From Clostridiales bacterium FE2011 (lineage in GTDB: Bacteria; Bacillota; Clostridia; Christensenellales; Aristaeellaceae), in NCBI GenBank assembly GCA_017569305.1, contig CP069418.1, positions 2,728,001 through 2,792,000 of the forward strand: 64,000 bases of DNA, in the 5' to 3' direction. Positions 1 to 7,825 of this stretch are shown here, one piece after another. The first letter of the stretch is position 1. Each line of letters begins with the position of its first letter. Below the pieces are notes generated by a model, which worked only from the letters and a program-made list of their open reading frames with translations, searched no databases and was not told the DNA's origin. A program made the translations under genes and the position numbers.

Positions 1-1
1 C

Positions 2-247
2 ACCGGCATCAGCGAAATCGGCGGCGAGGTGAAGGTGAAGGTCACCATGGACGGGGACAAGATCGCGAAGATTGAAGTGCTGAGCCACAACGAAACTGCC
101 GGCGTCAGCGATCCGGCCTTTGCGGCCATTCCCGACGCGATCATCGCGGCCAACTCCACCGAGATTGATACAGTTTCCGGCGCGACCAAGACCAGCGAAG
201 CCCTGATTGCCGCCGTGAACGATGCCCTGGCGCAAATCAAGAAATAA
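2..247 (+). CDS. FMN-binding domain flavoprotein, C-terminal fragment
   Basis: The left edge cuts this gene; only about 81 C-terminal residues are present. They form an FMN-binding (FMN_bind) domain like the one ending the fumarate-reductase-type protein at 50308-52344, with alternating beta strands and a terminal SGAT motif near the end. In this family the threonine of that motif carries covalently attached FMN, added by ApbE. The missing upstream part is probably an FAD-dependent reductase domain. A LysR gene follows in the same direction behind a terminator. Family is fairly sure; substrate cannot be told. Confidence 0.8.
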   Translation, partial: TGISEIGGEVKVKVTMDGDKIAKIEVLSHNETAGVSDPAFAAIPDAIIAANSTEIDTVSGATKTSEALIAAVNDALAQIKK

Positions 248-277
248 AAAACCGCGGCATATTACAGTCAACAGGAT

Positions 278-308
278 CGGAGGCCTTTCAGACAGGCCTC
301 CGGTTTTT
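278..308 (+). terminator. Rho-independent terminator
   Basis: Nine-base arms CGGAGGCCT and AGGCCTCCG enclose a seven-base loop and are followed by a T run. It ends the flavoprotein transcript before the LysR promoter. Confidence 0.85.
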
Positions 309-326
309 GTTCCGCCTGCAGCGGCA

Positions 327-355
327 CTGGCAGAAATTGTCTGTTGTGTTATAAT
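327..355 (+). promoter_or_regulatory. Sigma-A-like promoter of the LysR gene
   Basis: CTGGCA and TATAAT are separated by 17 bases, 61 bases ahead of the LysR start codon. The -35 box matches the consensus at four of six positions. Confidence 0.5.
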
Positions 356-416
356 AGACATGTCCGATCTGGTTTTCCGGGCATTCTTTTACGTTGAGAC
401 CGAGGGAGATGAAAGC

Positions 417-1349
417 GTGAACATTCTGCACCTGAAGTATGCTGTGAGCATCGCGGACAACGGCTCCATCAACAAGGCAGCGGAAGAAATTCATGTAGCC
501 CAGCCCAACCTGAGCCGGGTAATCAAGGAACTGGAAGCCGACCTGGGGATTACCATTTTCCAGCGCAGTGCCCACGGTATGATCCTGACCCCGGAAGGGG
601 AGGAGTTTGTGGGCCGGGCCAGGAAGATCCTGGAGCAGGTGGACGACATGGAACACATGTACAAGTCCGGACAGCCGGCCTGCCAGCGCTTTTCCATCTC
701 CGCCCCGCGGGCCAGCTACATCTCCGACGCTTTTGCCCATTTTTCCCGGTCACTGAGCAAGGATGACGCGGAAGTTTTCTACCAGGAAACCAATGTACTG
801 AAGGCTGTGAGAAACATCCTGGAGGTAGGGTATAACCTGGGCATCCTCCGGTATGCCTCCAAGCATGAAAAGTATTTCCGGGAGATGCTGGAAGATAAGG
901 ACCTGACCGGGGACCTGATTATGGAATTCACCTACTGTCTGATCATGCATGAGGACAGCCCGCTGGCAAAAATGGAGACCATCCGGATGAAAGACCTGGC
1001 CGGATATATCCAGATCGCGCATGCGGATCCCTATGTACCCTCCATGCCGCTGTCCGTGGTCAAGAATGAAGAACTGCCGGATATTCCCCGGAGGATTTAT
1101 GTGTTTGAGCGGGGCAGCCAGATGGATCTGCTTTCGGAAAACCCGGAAACCTTCATGTGGGTTTCCCCGATTCCGGAGCGGCTGCTGAAGAACCTCCACC
1201 TGGTGCAGAGACGCTGCGTGGATAACCAGAAACTGTACCGGGACGTGCTGATCCGCAGGAAGAATTATCACCTGACAGAGCTGGATAAGCAATTTATAAC
1301 GGAACTGACAATTTCAAAACGAAATTGTCAGTTCGATGAAAACGCATAA
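417..1349 (+). CDS. LysR family transcriptional regulator
   Basis: A 310-residue LysR-type regulator. Residues 1-60 form the winged helix-turn-helix (NGSINKAAEEIHVAQPNLSR region), followed by a typical linker helix and a periplasmic-binding-like effector domain. The GTG start at 417 is chosen because a GGGAG ribosome site lies just upstream and the HTH begins at once; a longer frame reaching 222 would add an unrelated leader. It follows an FMN-binding flavoprotein gene, as another LysR gene lies beside the related reductase at 50308, so control of such reductases is plausible. The last dozen codons lie inside a palindromic repeat, so the natural C-terminus may have been replaced. Confidence 0.85.
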   Translation: MNILHLKYAVSIADNGSINKAAEEIHVAQPNLSRVIKELEADLGITIFQRSAHGMILTPEGEEFVGRARKILEQVDDMEHMYKSGQPACQRFSISAPRASYISDAFAHFSRSLSKDDAEVFYQETNVLKAVRNILEVGYNLGILRYASKHEKYFREMLEDKDLTGDLIMEFTYCLIMHEDSPLAKMETIRMKDLAGYIQIAHADPYVPSMPLSVVKNEELPDIPRRIYVFERGSQMDLLSENPETFMWVSPIPERLLKNLHLVQRRCVDNQKLYRDVLIRRKNYHLTELDKQFITELTISKRNCQFDENA

Positions 1350-1361
1350 TGCGTTTTCATC
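1302..1361. repeat. Two adjacent perfect inverted repeats at the LysR gene end
   Basis: The first pair has 14-base arms (1302-1315 and 1321-1334) around AAAAC; the second has 13-base arms (1335-1347 and 1349-1361) around one base. They supply the last LysR codons and its stop. Neither has a T run, so they look like inserted palindromic elements rather than terminators. Confidence 0.75.
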
Positions 1362-1406
1362 AATGAATACTGAAAACTTAAGACTTAAAAATGAATAATG
1401 GTGGAG

Positions 1407-1440
1407 AAAAGCGCTTCCGTATACGGCGGAAGCGCTTTTG
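1407..1440 (+). terminator. Hairpin terminator after LysR
   Basis: Thirteen-base arms AAAAGCGCTTCCG and CGGAAGCGCTTTT enclose TATACGG and end in TTTTG; A and T runs on either side make it usable on both strands. The bases just before it (AATGGTGGA) recur before the hairpin at 61485. Confidence 0.7.
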
Positions 1441-1475
1441 TTGAATAAATGGGATTTCCTTCGGAATTCTTAGTA

Positions 1476-1517
1476 AGGGATTTCTCCACTACGGCTACGC
1501 CTTCGGTCGAAATGACA
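1476..1517. repeat. Dispersed repeat AGGGATTTCTC...CGAAATGACA
   Basis: A copy of an intergenic element that begins AAGGGATTT(C)CTC and ends CGAAATGACA around a short variable CG-rich hairpin. Other copies lie at 24809-24839 and 61542-61584. Confidence 0.7.
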
Positions 1518-1613
1518 GCCTGGAGTGCGTTGTTCTGTGCAATGAATATGGTTGACAAATAAGGTTTTGTTTGTTGCTTATTCTTGCCTCGTTACGGGGC
1601 AGGTTTCTTTTTA

Positions 1614-1653
1614 TATCGATATATCGATAAAGAGTTATCGATATATATATAAC
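1614..1653. promoter_or_regulatory. AT-rich palindromes upstream of rex
   Basis: A perfect 16-base palindrome TATCGATATATCGATA (1614-1629) is followed by an imperfect 20-base one starting GTTATCG and ending ATATAAC. They sit 75-110 bases upstream of the rex start. They do not match the usual clostridial Rex box (TTGTTAAnnnnTTAACAA), so the binder is unknown. Confidence 0.4.
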
Positions 1654-1672
1654 TCATATACGGTTTTGGTAA

Positions 1673-1701
1673 TTCCGCTGAGACGCCTGTTCTTCTATAA
1701 T
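1673..1701 (+). promoter_or_regulatory. Probable rex-adhE promoter
   Basis: A perfect TATAAT (1696-1701) lies 25 bases before the rex start, with a poor -35 (TTCCGC) at 17-base spacing. A weak -35 next to palindromes suggests regulation. Confidence 0.4.
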
Positions 1702-1726
1702 AACCCGCGGCAAGGAGGGAAGGGCC

Positions 1727-2380
1727 ATGAGGAGCAGTACGCTGTCCAAAGCGACGATGGGTAGGCTGCCGTTGTATCTGCAGTTTATCCGCACCGTACA
1801 GACGGAGAATGTTTCATCCGCGACTGTTGCCCGGGCGTTGGGACTGGGCGAGGTTCAGGTTCGAAAAGACCTGGCCAGCATCTGCCCGGCGGGGATGCCG
1901 AAGATTGGCTATCCGACGGAGCGGCTCCGGGAAGACCTGGAAGCAGTGCTGGGCATGAAGCAGACGATCCCTGCGGTGGTGGTCGGCGCCGGTAAACTGG
2001 GCAGAGCCCTGATGGCCTATGACGGATTCCGGGAGTACGGGCTGGAGATCGCGGCGGCGTTCGATACCCGCGTGACCGATTCAAGCCACGAACGGAAACC
2101 GATCCTTCCCATGGAAGAGATGAGCGGATGGTGCCGGGAACATGAGGTTCACATCGGGATCCTGACCGTACCGGCAGGAGCGGCCCAGGAGGCTGCGGAC
2201 CAGATGGTGAACAGCGGCATCACAGCGATTCTCAGTTTTGTTTCCGTGCCGATCCGGGTACCGGATACCGTGACGGTGAAGCATGAAAACATTGCGTTAT
2301 CCCTTGCCTGCCTGAAGATCGTAGCAGGCATGTCCAATGAAACAACGGAGGAGGATTCACATGGATCAGAAGACCTATGA
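1727..2380 (+). CDS. rex: Redox-sensing transcriptional repressor Rex
   Basis: A 217-residue Rex-family protein that senses the NADH/NAD+ ratio. Residues 8-70 form the winged-helix DNA-binding domain (SSATVARALGLGEVQVRKDL region); a Rossmann domain follows with the GAGKLGRAL dinucleotide motif near residue 87. The ATG at 1727 has an AAGGAGG site. It overlaps the adhE start by 20 bases, so the two are co-transcribed and probably translationally coupled. In clostridia Rex represses adhE and hydrogenase genes when NAD+ is high; here it heads exactly such a cluster. No textbook Rex operator was found in front of it. Confidence 0.9.
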   Translation: MRSSTLSKATMGRLPLYLQFIRTVQTENVSSATVARALGLGEVQVRKDLASICPAGMPKIGYPTERLREDLEAVLGMKQTIPAVVVGAGKLGRALMAYDGFREYGLEIAAAFDTRVTDSSHERKPILPMEEMSGWCREHEVHIGILTVPAGAAQEAADQMVNSGITAILSFVSVPIRVPDTVTVKHENIALSLACLKIVAGMSNETTEEDSHGSEDL

Positions 2381-5063
2381 AACGGTGGACAGCCCGGAAA
2401 CACTGGAGGCTGCCATAGCCCGGGTGCGGGAAGCACAGCGCCAGTACGCCTCCTACACCCAGGAACAGGTGGACAGGATTTTCCTGGCAGCGGCAACCGC
2501 CGCCAATCAGGCCCGCATTCCCCTGGCCAGGATGGCTGTTGAGGAAACCGGCATGGGTGTGGTGGAAGACAAAGTGATCAAAAACCACTATGCCAGCGAA
2601 TATATCTACAATGCCTACCGGGACACCAAAACCTGCGGTGTGATTGAAGAAGACAAAGCCGGCGGTATGAAGAAGATTGCGGAGCCCATCGGTGTGGTGG
2701 CCGCCGTGATTCCGACCACAAACCCAACATCCACTGCCATTTTCAAATCCCTGATCTGTCTGAAGACCCGCAACGGTATTATCATCAGCCCCCATCCCCG
2801 TGCCAAACAGGCCACGATCGCTGCCGCGAAGGTAGTGCTGGAAGCAGCGGTCAAAGCCGGCGCACCGGAAGGCATCATCTCCTGGATTGACGTGCCCAGC
2901 CTTGAAATGACCAACACCGTGATGAAGGAAGCGGACATTATCCTGGCGACCGGCGGTCCCGGCATGGTGAAGGCGGCCTACTCCAGCGGCAAGCCAGCCC
3001 TGGGCGTGGGCGCCGGCAACGTGCCCGCGGTGATCGACGAAAGTGCGGATATCCTGCTGGCAGTCAACAGCATCATCCATTCCAAGACCTTCGATAACGG
3101 CATGATCTGCGCTTCTGAACAGAGCGTGATCGTCGTGGACAGCGTCTATGACAGCGTGAAGGCTGAATTCGCTGCCCGGGGCTGCTGGTTCCTGAAGGGA
3201 GAAGAGCTGAACAAGGTCCGGAAGACCATCCTGATCAACGGCGCCCTGAACGCAAAGATTGTGGGACAGAGCGCATACAGGATTGCCGAGCTTGCGGGTG
3301 TGACCGTTCCGGAAGGCACGAAGGTGCTGATCGGTGAGGTTGAATCCGTGGATATCTCCGAGGAATTCGCCCATGAGAAGCTGTCCCCGGTGCTGGCAAT
3401 GTACCGGGCACAGGATCTGGAAGACGCGTTTGCGAAGGCTGACAGGCTGATCGCGGACGGCGGTTACGGCCACACCGCTTCCCTGTATATCAATACCCAG
3501 AAGAAGCAGGAAGTGCTGGATGCTTTCGCGGCCCGGATGAAGACCTGCCGCATTGTGGTGAACACCCCATCCTCCCAGGGCGGCATCGGTGACCTGTACA
3601 ATTTCCGGATGATGCCTTCTCTGACGCTGGGCTGCGGCAGCTGGGGCGGAAACTCCGTGTCTGAAAACGTGGGTGTGAAGCACCTGCTGAATATCAAAAC
3701 CGTGACGGAAAGAAGGGAAAACATGCTCTGGTTCCGCGCTCCTGAAAAGGTGTACATCAAGAAAGGCTGCCTGCCGGTGGCCCTGAGCGAACTGAAAACC
3801 GTGATGGGAAAGAAAAAGGCCTTCGTGGTAACAGACAGTTTCCTTTACCACAACGGCAACACCAAGCCGATTACCGACAAGCTGGATGAGATGGGAATCA
3901 GCCATGCCACCTTCTTCGACGTAGCGCCCGATCCGACCCTGGCCTGCGCCAAAGCCGGCGCCGAGCAGATGCGCCTGTTCCAGCCGGACGTGATCATCGC
4001 CCTGGGCGGCGGAAGCGCCATGGACGCGGCAAAGATCATGTGGGTGCTGTATGAGCATCCCGAGGTTGACTTCATGGACATGGCCATGCGCTTCATGGAT
4101 ATCCGCAAGCGGGTATATACCTTCCCGAAGATGGGCGAAAAGGCGTACTTTGTCGCGATCCCCACTTCCGCCGGAACCGGCAGCGAAGTGACTCCCTTCG
4201 CGGTTATCACCGATGAACAGAGCGGCGTAAAGTATCCGCTGGCGGATTACGAGCTGCTGCCAAATATGGCAATCATTGACACGGATTTCCATATGACCGC
4301 CCCCAAGGGCCTGACCGCGGCCAGCGGTATCGACGCGGTGACGCACGCGCTGGAAGCCTACGCTTCCATGCTGGCAACCGACTATACGGACGGACTGGCC
4401 ATCCAGGCACTGAAGAACATCTTCACCTACCTGCCCCGGGCTTACGATGACGGCATGACGGACGTGGAAGCCCGTGAGAAGATGGCCAACGCCGCCACCA
4501 TGGCTGGTATGGCTTTCGCCAACGCTTTCCTGGGTGTGTGCCACTCCATGGCGCACAAGCTGGGCGCCTTCCATCACATTGCCCACGGCGTGGCCAATGC
4601 ACTGATGATTGAAGAGGTGCTGCGGTTCAACGCCGCGGAAACCCCGGCCAAGATGGGGACCTTCCCCCAGTATGAATATCCCCACACCATGCGGCGGTAC
4701 GCTGAAGTGGCGGAAGCACTGGGCATTACGGAAGGTACCGACGAAGACAAGCTGGAAGCGCTGATCAAGAAGATCAATGACCTGAAAGCCTATGTGGGCA
4801 TCAAGTCCACGATCCGGGATTATGTGCCGGATGAGAAGGACTTCCTGGACCGGCTGGACGCCATGACAGAGCAGGCCTTCGACGATCAGTGCACCGGCGC
4901 CAATCCCCGGTATCCGCTGATGAGCGAAATCAAGCAGATGTACCTGAATGCCTACTACGGCGGGAAGCACTTCACCGAAACGGCCAAGCCCACTGAGTAT
5001 GACATCGCCACCTACGAGGATGACGCGGCCAAAAAAGCCTATCGTCCCGGACATAAGCTGTGA
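2361..5063 (+). CDS. adhE: Bifunctional acetaldehyde-CoA/alcohol dehydrogenase AdhE
   Basis: A 900-residue AdhE, close to the usual 870-890. The N-terminal aldehyde dehydrogenase domain (about 1-440) has the catalytic cysteine C250 in NGMICASEQ; the C-terminal iron alcohol dehydrogenase domain (about 450-870) has the GGGSAMDAAK motif and metal-binding histidines around HSMAHKLGAFHH (from H728). It reduces acetyl-CoA to ethanol through acetaldehyde with two NADH. The ATG at 2361 follows a GGAGGA site and fits the family N-terminus. Being downstream of rex and upstream of two hydrogenase genes, it competes with hydrogen production for reductant. Confidence 0.95.
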   Translation: MDQKTYETVDSPETLEAAIARVREAQRQYASYTQEQVDRIFLAAATAANQARIPLARMAVEETGMGVVEDKVIKNHYASEYIYNAYRDTKTCGVIEEDKAGGMKKIAEPIGVVAAVIPTTNPTSTAIFKSLICLKTRNGIIISPHPRAKQATIAAAKVVLEAAVKAGAPEGIISWIDVPSLEMTNTVMKEADIILATGGPGMVKAAYSSGKPALGVGAGNVPAVIDESADILLAVNSIIHSKTFDNGMICASEQSVIVVDSVYDSVKAEFAARGCWFLKGEELNKVRKTILINGALNAKIVGQSAYRIAELAGVTVPEGTKVLIGEVESVDISEEFAHEKLSPVLAMYRAQDLEDAFAKADRLIADGGYGHTASLYINTQKKQEVLDAFAARMKTCRIVVNTPSSQGGIGDLYNFRMMPSLTLGCGSWGGNSVSENVGVKHLLNIKTVTERRENMLWFRAPEKVYIKKGCLPVALSELKTVMGKKKAFVVTDSFLYHNGNTKPITDKLDEMGISHATFFDVAPDPTLACAKAGAEQMRLFQPDVIIALGGGSAMDAAKIMWVLYEHPEVDFMDMAMRFMDIRKRVYTFPKMGEKAYFVAIPTSAGTGSEVTPFAVITDEQSGVKYPLADYELLPNMAIIDTDFHMTAPKGLTAASGIDAVTHALEAYASMLATDYTDGLAIQALKNIFTYLPRAYDDGMTDVEAREKMANAATMAGMAFANAFLGVCHSMAHKLGAFHHIAHGVANALMIEEVLRFNAAETPAKMGTFPQYEYPHTMRRYAEVAEALGITEGTDEDKLEALIKKINDLKAYVGIKSTIRDYVPDEKDFLDRLDAMTEQAFDDQCTGANPRYPLMSEIKQMYLNAYYGGKHFTETAKPTEYDIATYEDDAAKKAYRPGHKL

Positions 5064-5077
5064 AAGGGGGAAGGACA

Positions 5078-5827
5078 ATGAATCAGGATCGAGTAATCGC
5101 CGTACGGAACGCCAAGACGATTTATCGGGACGGAGACCGGTGCCTGAAGGTATTCAACGCCGAGTATTCCAAGGCAGACGTGCTGAATGAAGCGCTGAAC
5201 CAGGCCCGCATCGAGGAAACCGGACTGCATATCCCCAAGGTTCTGGAAGTGACCGTGCTGGACGGAAAATGGACCATCGTGTCCGAATTTATTGCCGGAA
5301 AAACCCTGAGCCAGCTGATGAAAGACAACCCCGACGATAAGGACAAATACATCGGGCAGATGGTGGACCTGCAGCTGGAAGTGCAGAGCAAAACCTGCCC
5401 GCTGCTGAACAAGCTGAAGGACAAGATGAACCGCAAGATCAGCCAGGCCAGCCTGGACGCTACCATCCGGTATGATCTTCATACCCGGCTGGAGGGAATG
5501 CCGAAGCACAACAAGGTGTGCCACGGCGACTTCCGTCCCTCCAATATCATCATCGCGAACGACGGAACGCCCTACATCCTGGACTGGAGCCATGTGACCC
5601 AGGGCAATGCCTCCGCCGACGCGGCCCGAACCTACCTGCTGTTCTGCCTGAAGGGCGATACCGAAGGCGCTGAAAAGTACCTGGACCTGTTCTGTGAAAA
5701 AAGCAACACGGACAGGCGGTACGTCCAGAAGTGGATGCCGATTGTGGCGGCCAGCCAGTCGGTGAAGGGCAACGAACAGGAGCGGGAATTCCTGCTCAGA
5801 TGGGTCAATGTGGTGGAGTACGAATAA
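5078..5827 (+). CDS. APH/choline-kinase-fold phosphotransferase
   Basis: A 249-residue protein kinase-like (aminoglycoside phosphotransferase superfamily) enzyme. The catalytic loop HGDFRPSN spans H149 to N156, with D151 as the likely base, and ILDW about 15-20 residues later replaces the DFG metal-binding motif. The start at 5078 has a GGGGGAAGGA ribosome site, 14 bases after adhE. It lies within the Rex-AdhE-hydrogenase run, so a role linked to this pathway, perhaps phosphorylation opposed by the PP2C-like phosphatase at 7818, is possible but unproven. The substrate cannot be named; antibiotic kinase activity is unlikely in this setting. Confidence 0.7.
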   Translation: MNQDRVIAVRNAKTIYRDGDRCLKVFNAEYSKADVLNEALNQARIEETGLHIPKVLEVTVLDGKWTIVSEFIAGKTLSQLMKDNPDDKDKYIGQMVDLQLEVQSKTCPLLNKLKDKMNRKISQASLDATIRYDLHTRLEGMPKHNKVCHGDFRPSNIIIANDGTPYILDWSHVTQGNASADAARTYLLFCLKGDTEGAEKYLDLFCEKSNTDRRYVQKWMPIVAASQSVKGNEQEREFLLRWVNVVEYE

Positions 5828-5845
5828 GAACGGAGGATAAAGCAT

Positions 5846-6088
5846 ATGAAAATCACAGTCTGTATCGGGTCTTCCTGCCACATCAAGGGATCACGGCCGG
5901 TAGTTGAACAGCTGCAGGCCCTGATTGCGGAGAATGATCTGGGAGACCGGATCGAACTGGGCGGCACCTTCTGCATGGGCAAATGCCAGCAGGGTGTGTG
6001 CGTGACCGTGGACGGGGCGCTGTTCTCCGTTTCACCTGAAAGCGTAAAGGAATTTTTTGAGAAACAAGTGAAGGCGAAGCTGGCGTAA
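5846..6088 (+). CDS. Thioredoxin-like [2Fe-2S] ferredoxin
   Basis: An 80-residue protein of the thioredoxin-like [2Fe-2S] family, as in NuoE and the small subunits of bifurcating hydrogenases. Cysteines C6 and C11 in CIGSSC and C43 and C47 in FCMGKC form the expected ligand pattern, with a further C52. It probably carries electrons to or from the hydrogenases encoded just downstream. It has its own GGAGG site, 18 bases after the kinase-like gene, and is separated from hydS by a hairpin terminator. Confidence 0.8.
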   Translation: MKITVCIGSSCHIKGSRPVVEQLQALIAENDLGDRIELGGTFCMGKCQQGVCVTVDGALFSVSPESVKEFFEKQVKAKLA

Positions 6089-6096
6089 ATCAATAC

Positions 6097-6132
6097 GCAC
6101 CGGGCGGAGGAAACACCGCCCGGCGCCTTTTT
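6097..6132 (+). terminator. Intra-operon terminator or attenuator before hydS
   Basis: CCGGGCGG (6100-6107) pairs with CCGCCCGG (6116-6123), extended by outer GC pairs, and is followed by CTTTTT. It ends a few bases before the AAGGAGG site of the next gene, so it should reduce read-through from adhE into the hydrogenase genes. Confidence 0.8.
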
Positions 6133-6148
6133 GCAAGGAGGAAGCCGC

Positions 6149-7825
6149 ATGCCGCACGGCCTGACACTGAAAAAAACAAACTGTAAAAACTGTTATAAAT
6201 GTATCCGGCACTGCCCGGTGAAATCCATCCGCTTTTCGGGAAACCAGGCCCATATTATCGGCAATGAGTGCATCCTGTGCGGTACCTGTTTTGTTGTCTG
6301 TCCGCAAAATGCCAAGCAGATTGTGGACGAGACGGAAAAGGTGAAGGTAATGATCCAGAGCGGGGAGCCCGTTGTGGCCTCCCTGGCGCCTTCCTTTATC
6401 GCAAACTATCCCGGCGTGGGTATTGAAAGCATGCGGGAAGCCCTGCAGAGACTGGGCTTCCGGGACGCGGAGGAAACCGCCCTGGGAGCTACCCAGGTGA
6501 AGCGGGAATACGACCGTATGCTGCGGGAGGATGACCGCGATATCGTCATCTCTTCCTGCTGCCACAGCGTCAACCTACTGATCCAGAAGTTCTTCCCGCG
6601 GGAGCTGAAGTACCTGGCGGACGTGGTTTCGCCCATGCAGGCCCACTGCCAGGACATCAAAAAGCGGATTCCCAACGCGAAGACGGTGTTCATCGGACCC
6701 TGCCTGGCCAAGAAGGATGAGGCGGAATACTACGAGGGAATCGTGGACGCCGTGCTGACCTTTGAGGAACTGACCAGCTGGCTGCGGGCGGAGAAGATCG
6801 GCCTGCGGCAGGATATCACCCCTGAACCCAACAGCCGGACACGGTTCTTTCCTACAACCGGCGGCATCCTGAAGACCATGGACTGCGACGCACCGGATTA
6901 TACCTACCTGGCAGTGGACGGCGTGGAAAACTGCATCGCGGCCCTGAAGGACATCGAGAGCGGAAGGATCCACCACTGCTTTATAGAGATGAGCGCGTGC
7001 AAGGGCAGCTGCCTGGGCGGCCCGGTGATGGAAAAGAACCGGTGCAGCCCCGTGCAGGATTACCTTGCGGTGTCTTCCTTCGCAGGGGACAGCGATTTTG
7101 AAATCCGGCAGCCGGAGAACCGGCAGATGCGGAAGTTCTTTGAGCCCATTGACCTGAAGGCGGCCATGCCGTCCGAAGCGGAAATCACGGAGATCCTGCG
7201 GGAAATGGGCAAGTTCAAGCCCAGCCAGGAGCTGAACTGCGGCTCCTGCGGATACGATACGTGCCGGGAAAAGGCGATTGCCATCTACCAGGGAAAGGCC
7301 GAAATCTCCATGTGCCTGCCTTTCCTGATGAACAAGGCGGAGAACATGACGGACGCCATTTCCCGCAATTCCCCCAACGGCATCCTGATGCTCAATGACC
7401 GGCTGGAGGTTCAGCAGATCAACCCCATGATGATGAAGCTGCTGAATATCCATGATGCCGGCGCGGTGCTGGGCGACCAGGTGGTGCGCATCCTGGATCC
7501 GCTGCCCTTCATGAAGGTGCAGAAGACCCACAGGGGGATTTTCAACGAGCGGGTATACCTGACCGAATACGGCTGCTATGTGGAGCAGACCGTGGTGCCC
7601 GCGGAGGAAGGCCGGATGATCCTGTGCATCATGCGCGACGTGACCATGGAAGAGGAAACGCGCAGAGAGAAGGAAGAGATCAGCCGGCAGACGGTGGAAG
7701 TGGCAGACAAGGTGGTGGAGAAGCAGATGCGCATTGTGCAGGAGATTGCTTCCCTGCTGGGCGAGACCGCTGCGGAAACCAAGATTGCGCTGTCCAAGCT
7801 GAAGGAGTCGATTACCAATGAATGA
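6149..7825 (+). CDS. hydS: Sensory-type [FeFe]-hydrogenase with PAS domain (HydS-like, group C)
   Basis: A 558-residue protein. Two [4Fe-4S] motifs (C12/15/18/22 and C41/44/47/51) precede a hydrogenase H-cluster domain with ISSCC (C137, C138), FIGPCLAKKDE and MSACKGSCLGG signatures. A further four-cysteine cluster domain (CGSCGYDTC, about 370-400), a PAS domain (about 405-500) and a C-terminal helical segment follow. This order matches the sensory group C hydrogenases, thought to report hydrogen or redox state rather than make gas. The ATG at 6149 has AAGGAGG. It overlaps the phosphatase gene by 8 bases. Both cysteines of the first H-cluster motif are kept, whereas the studied Thermotoga HydS is recalled to have alanine at the proton-transfer position. 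Confidence 0.85.
   Translation: MPHGLTLKKTNCKNCYKCIRHCPVKSIRFSGNQAHIIGNECILCGTCFVVCPQNAKQIVDETEKVKVMIQSGEPVVASLAPSFIANYPGVGIESMREALQRLGFRDAEETALGATQVKREYDRMLREDDRDIVISSCCHSVNLLIQKFFPRELKYLADVVSPMQAHCQDIKKRIPNAKTVFIGPCLAKKDEAEYYEGIVDAVLTFEELTSWLRAEKIGLRQDITPEPNSRTRFFPTTGGILKTMDCDAPDYTYLAVDGVENCIAALKDIESGRIHHCFIEMSACKGSCLGGPVMEKNRCSPVQDYLAVSSFAGDSDFEIRQPENRQMRKFFEPIDLKAAMPSEAEITEILREMGKFKPSQELNCGSCGYDTCREKAIAIYQGKAEISMCLPFLMNKAENMTDAISRNSPNGILMLNDRLEVQQINPMMMKLLNIHDAGAVLGDQVVRILDPLPFMKVQKTHRGIFNERVYLTEYGCYVEQTVVPAEEGRMILCIMRDVTMEEETRREKEEISRQTVEVADKVVEKQMRIVQEIASLLGETAAETKIALSKLKESITNE

Larger units (their letters stand above)
1350..1726. other. Intergenic repeat- and palindrome-rich stretch
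   Basis: These 377 bases hold no convincing gene. They contain the terminator at 1407-1440, a dispersed repeat at 1476-1517, an AT-rich palindrome block at 1614-1653 and the probable rex promoter. The short open frame starting at 1552 lacks a ribosome site and any recognisable protein character. Confidence 0.7.

Noticed and set aside
222..416. N-terminal extension of the first LysR protein
   Set aside because: It runs through the terminator and promoter and has no ribosome site; the HTH starts directly at GTG 417.
1696..1726. Rex operator at the rex promoter
   Set aside because: No TTGTTAAnnnnTTAACAA or TTGTGAAnnnnTTCACAA match could be found between 1560 and 1727.
1552..1764. Small frame encoding about 70 residues upstream of rex
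   Set aside because: No ribosome site, overlaps the palindromes, promoter and rex start, and looks like random hydrophobic and basic residues.
2232..5078. A 948-codon open frame on the minus strand across adhE
   Set aside because: It mirrors a strongly supported gene, has no family features and is rich in His, Gln, Gly and Val as expected for antisense of this codon usage. The same holds for 7812-10370, 12743-15730, 39360-41450 and 29874-31355.
5078..5827. Aminoglycoside resistance phosphotransferase
   Set aside because: Kinase motifs are present, but placement between adhE and hydrogenase genes argues for a metabolic or regulatory substrate.
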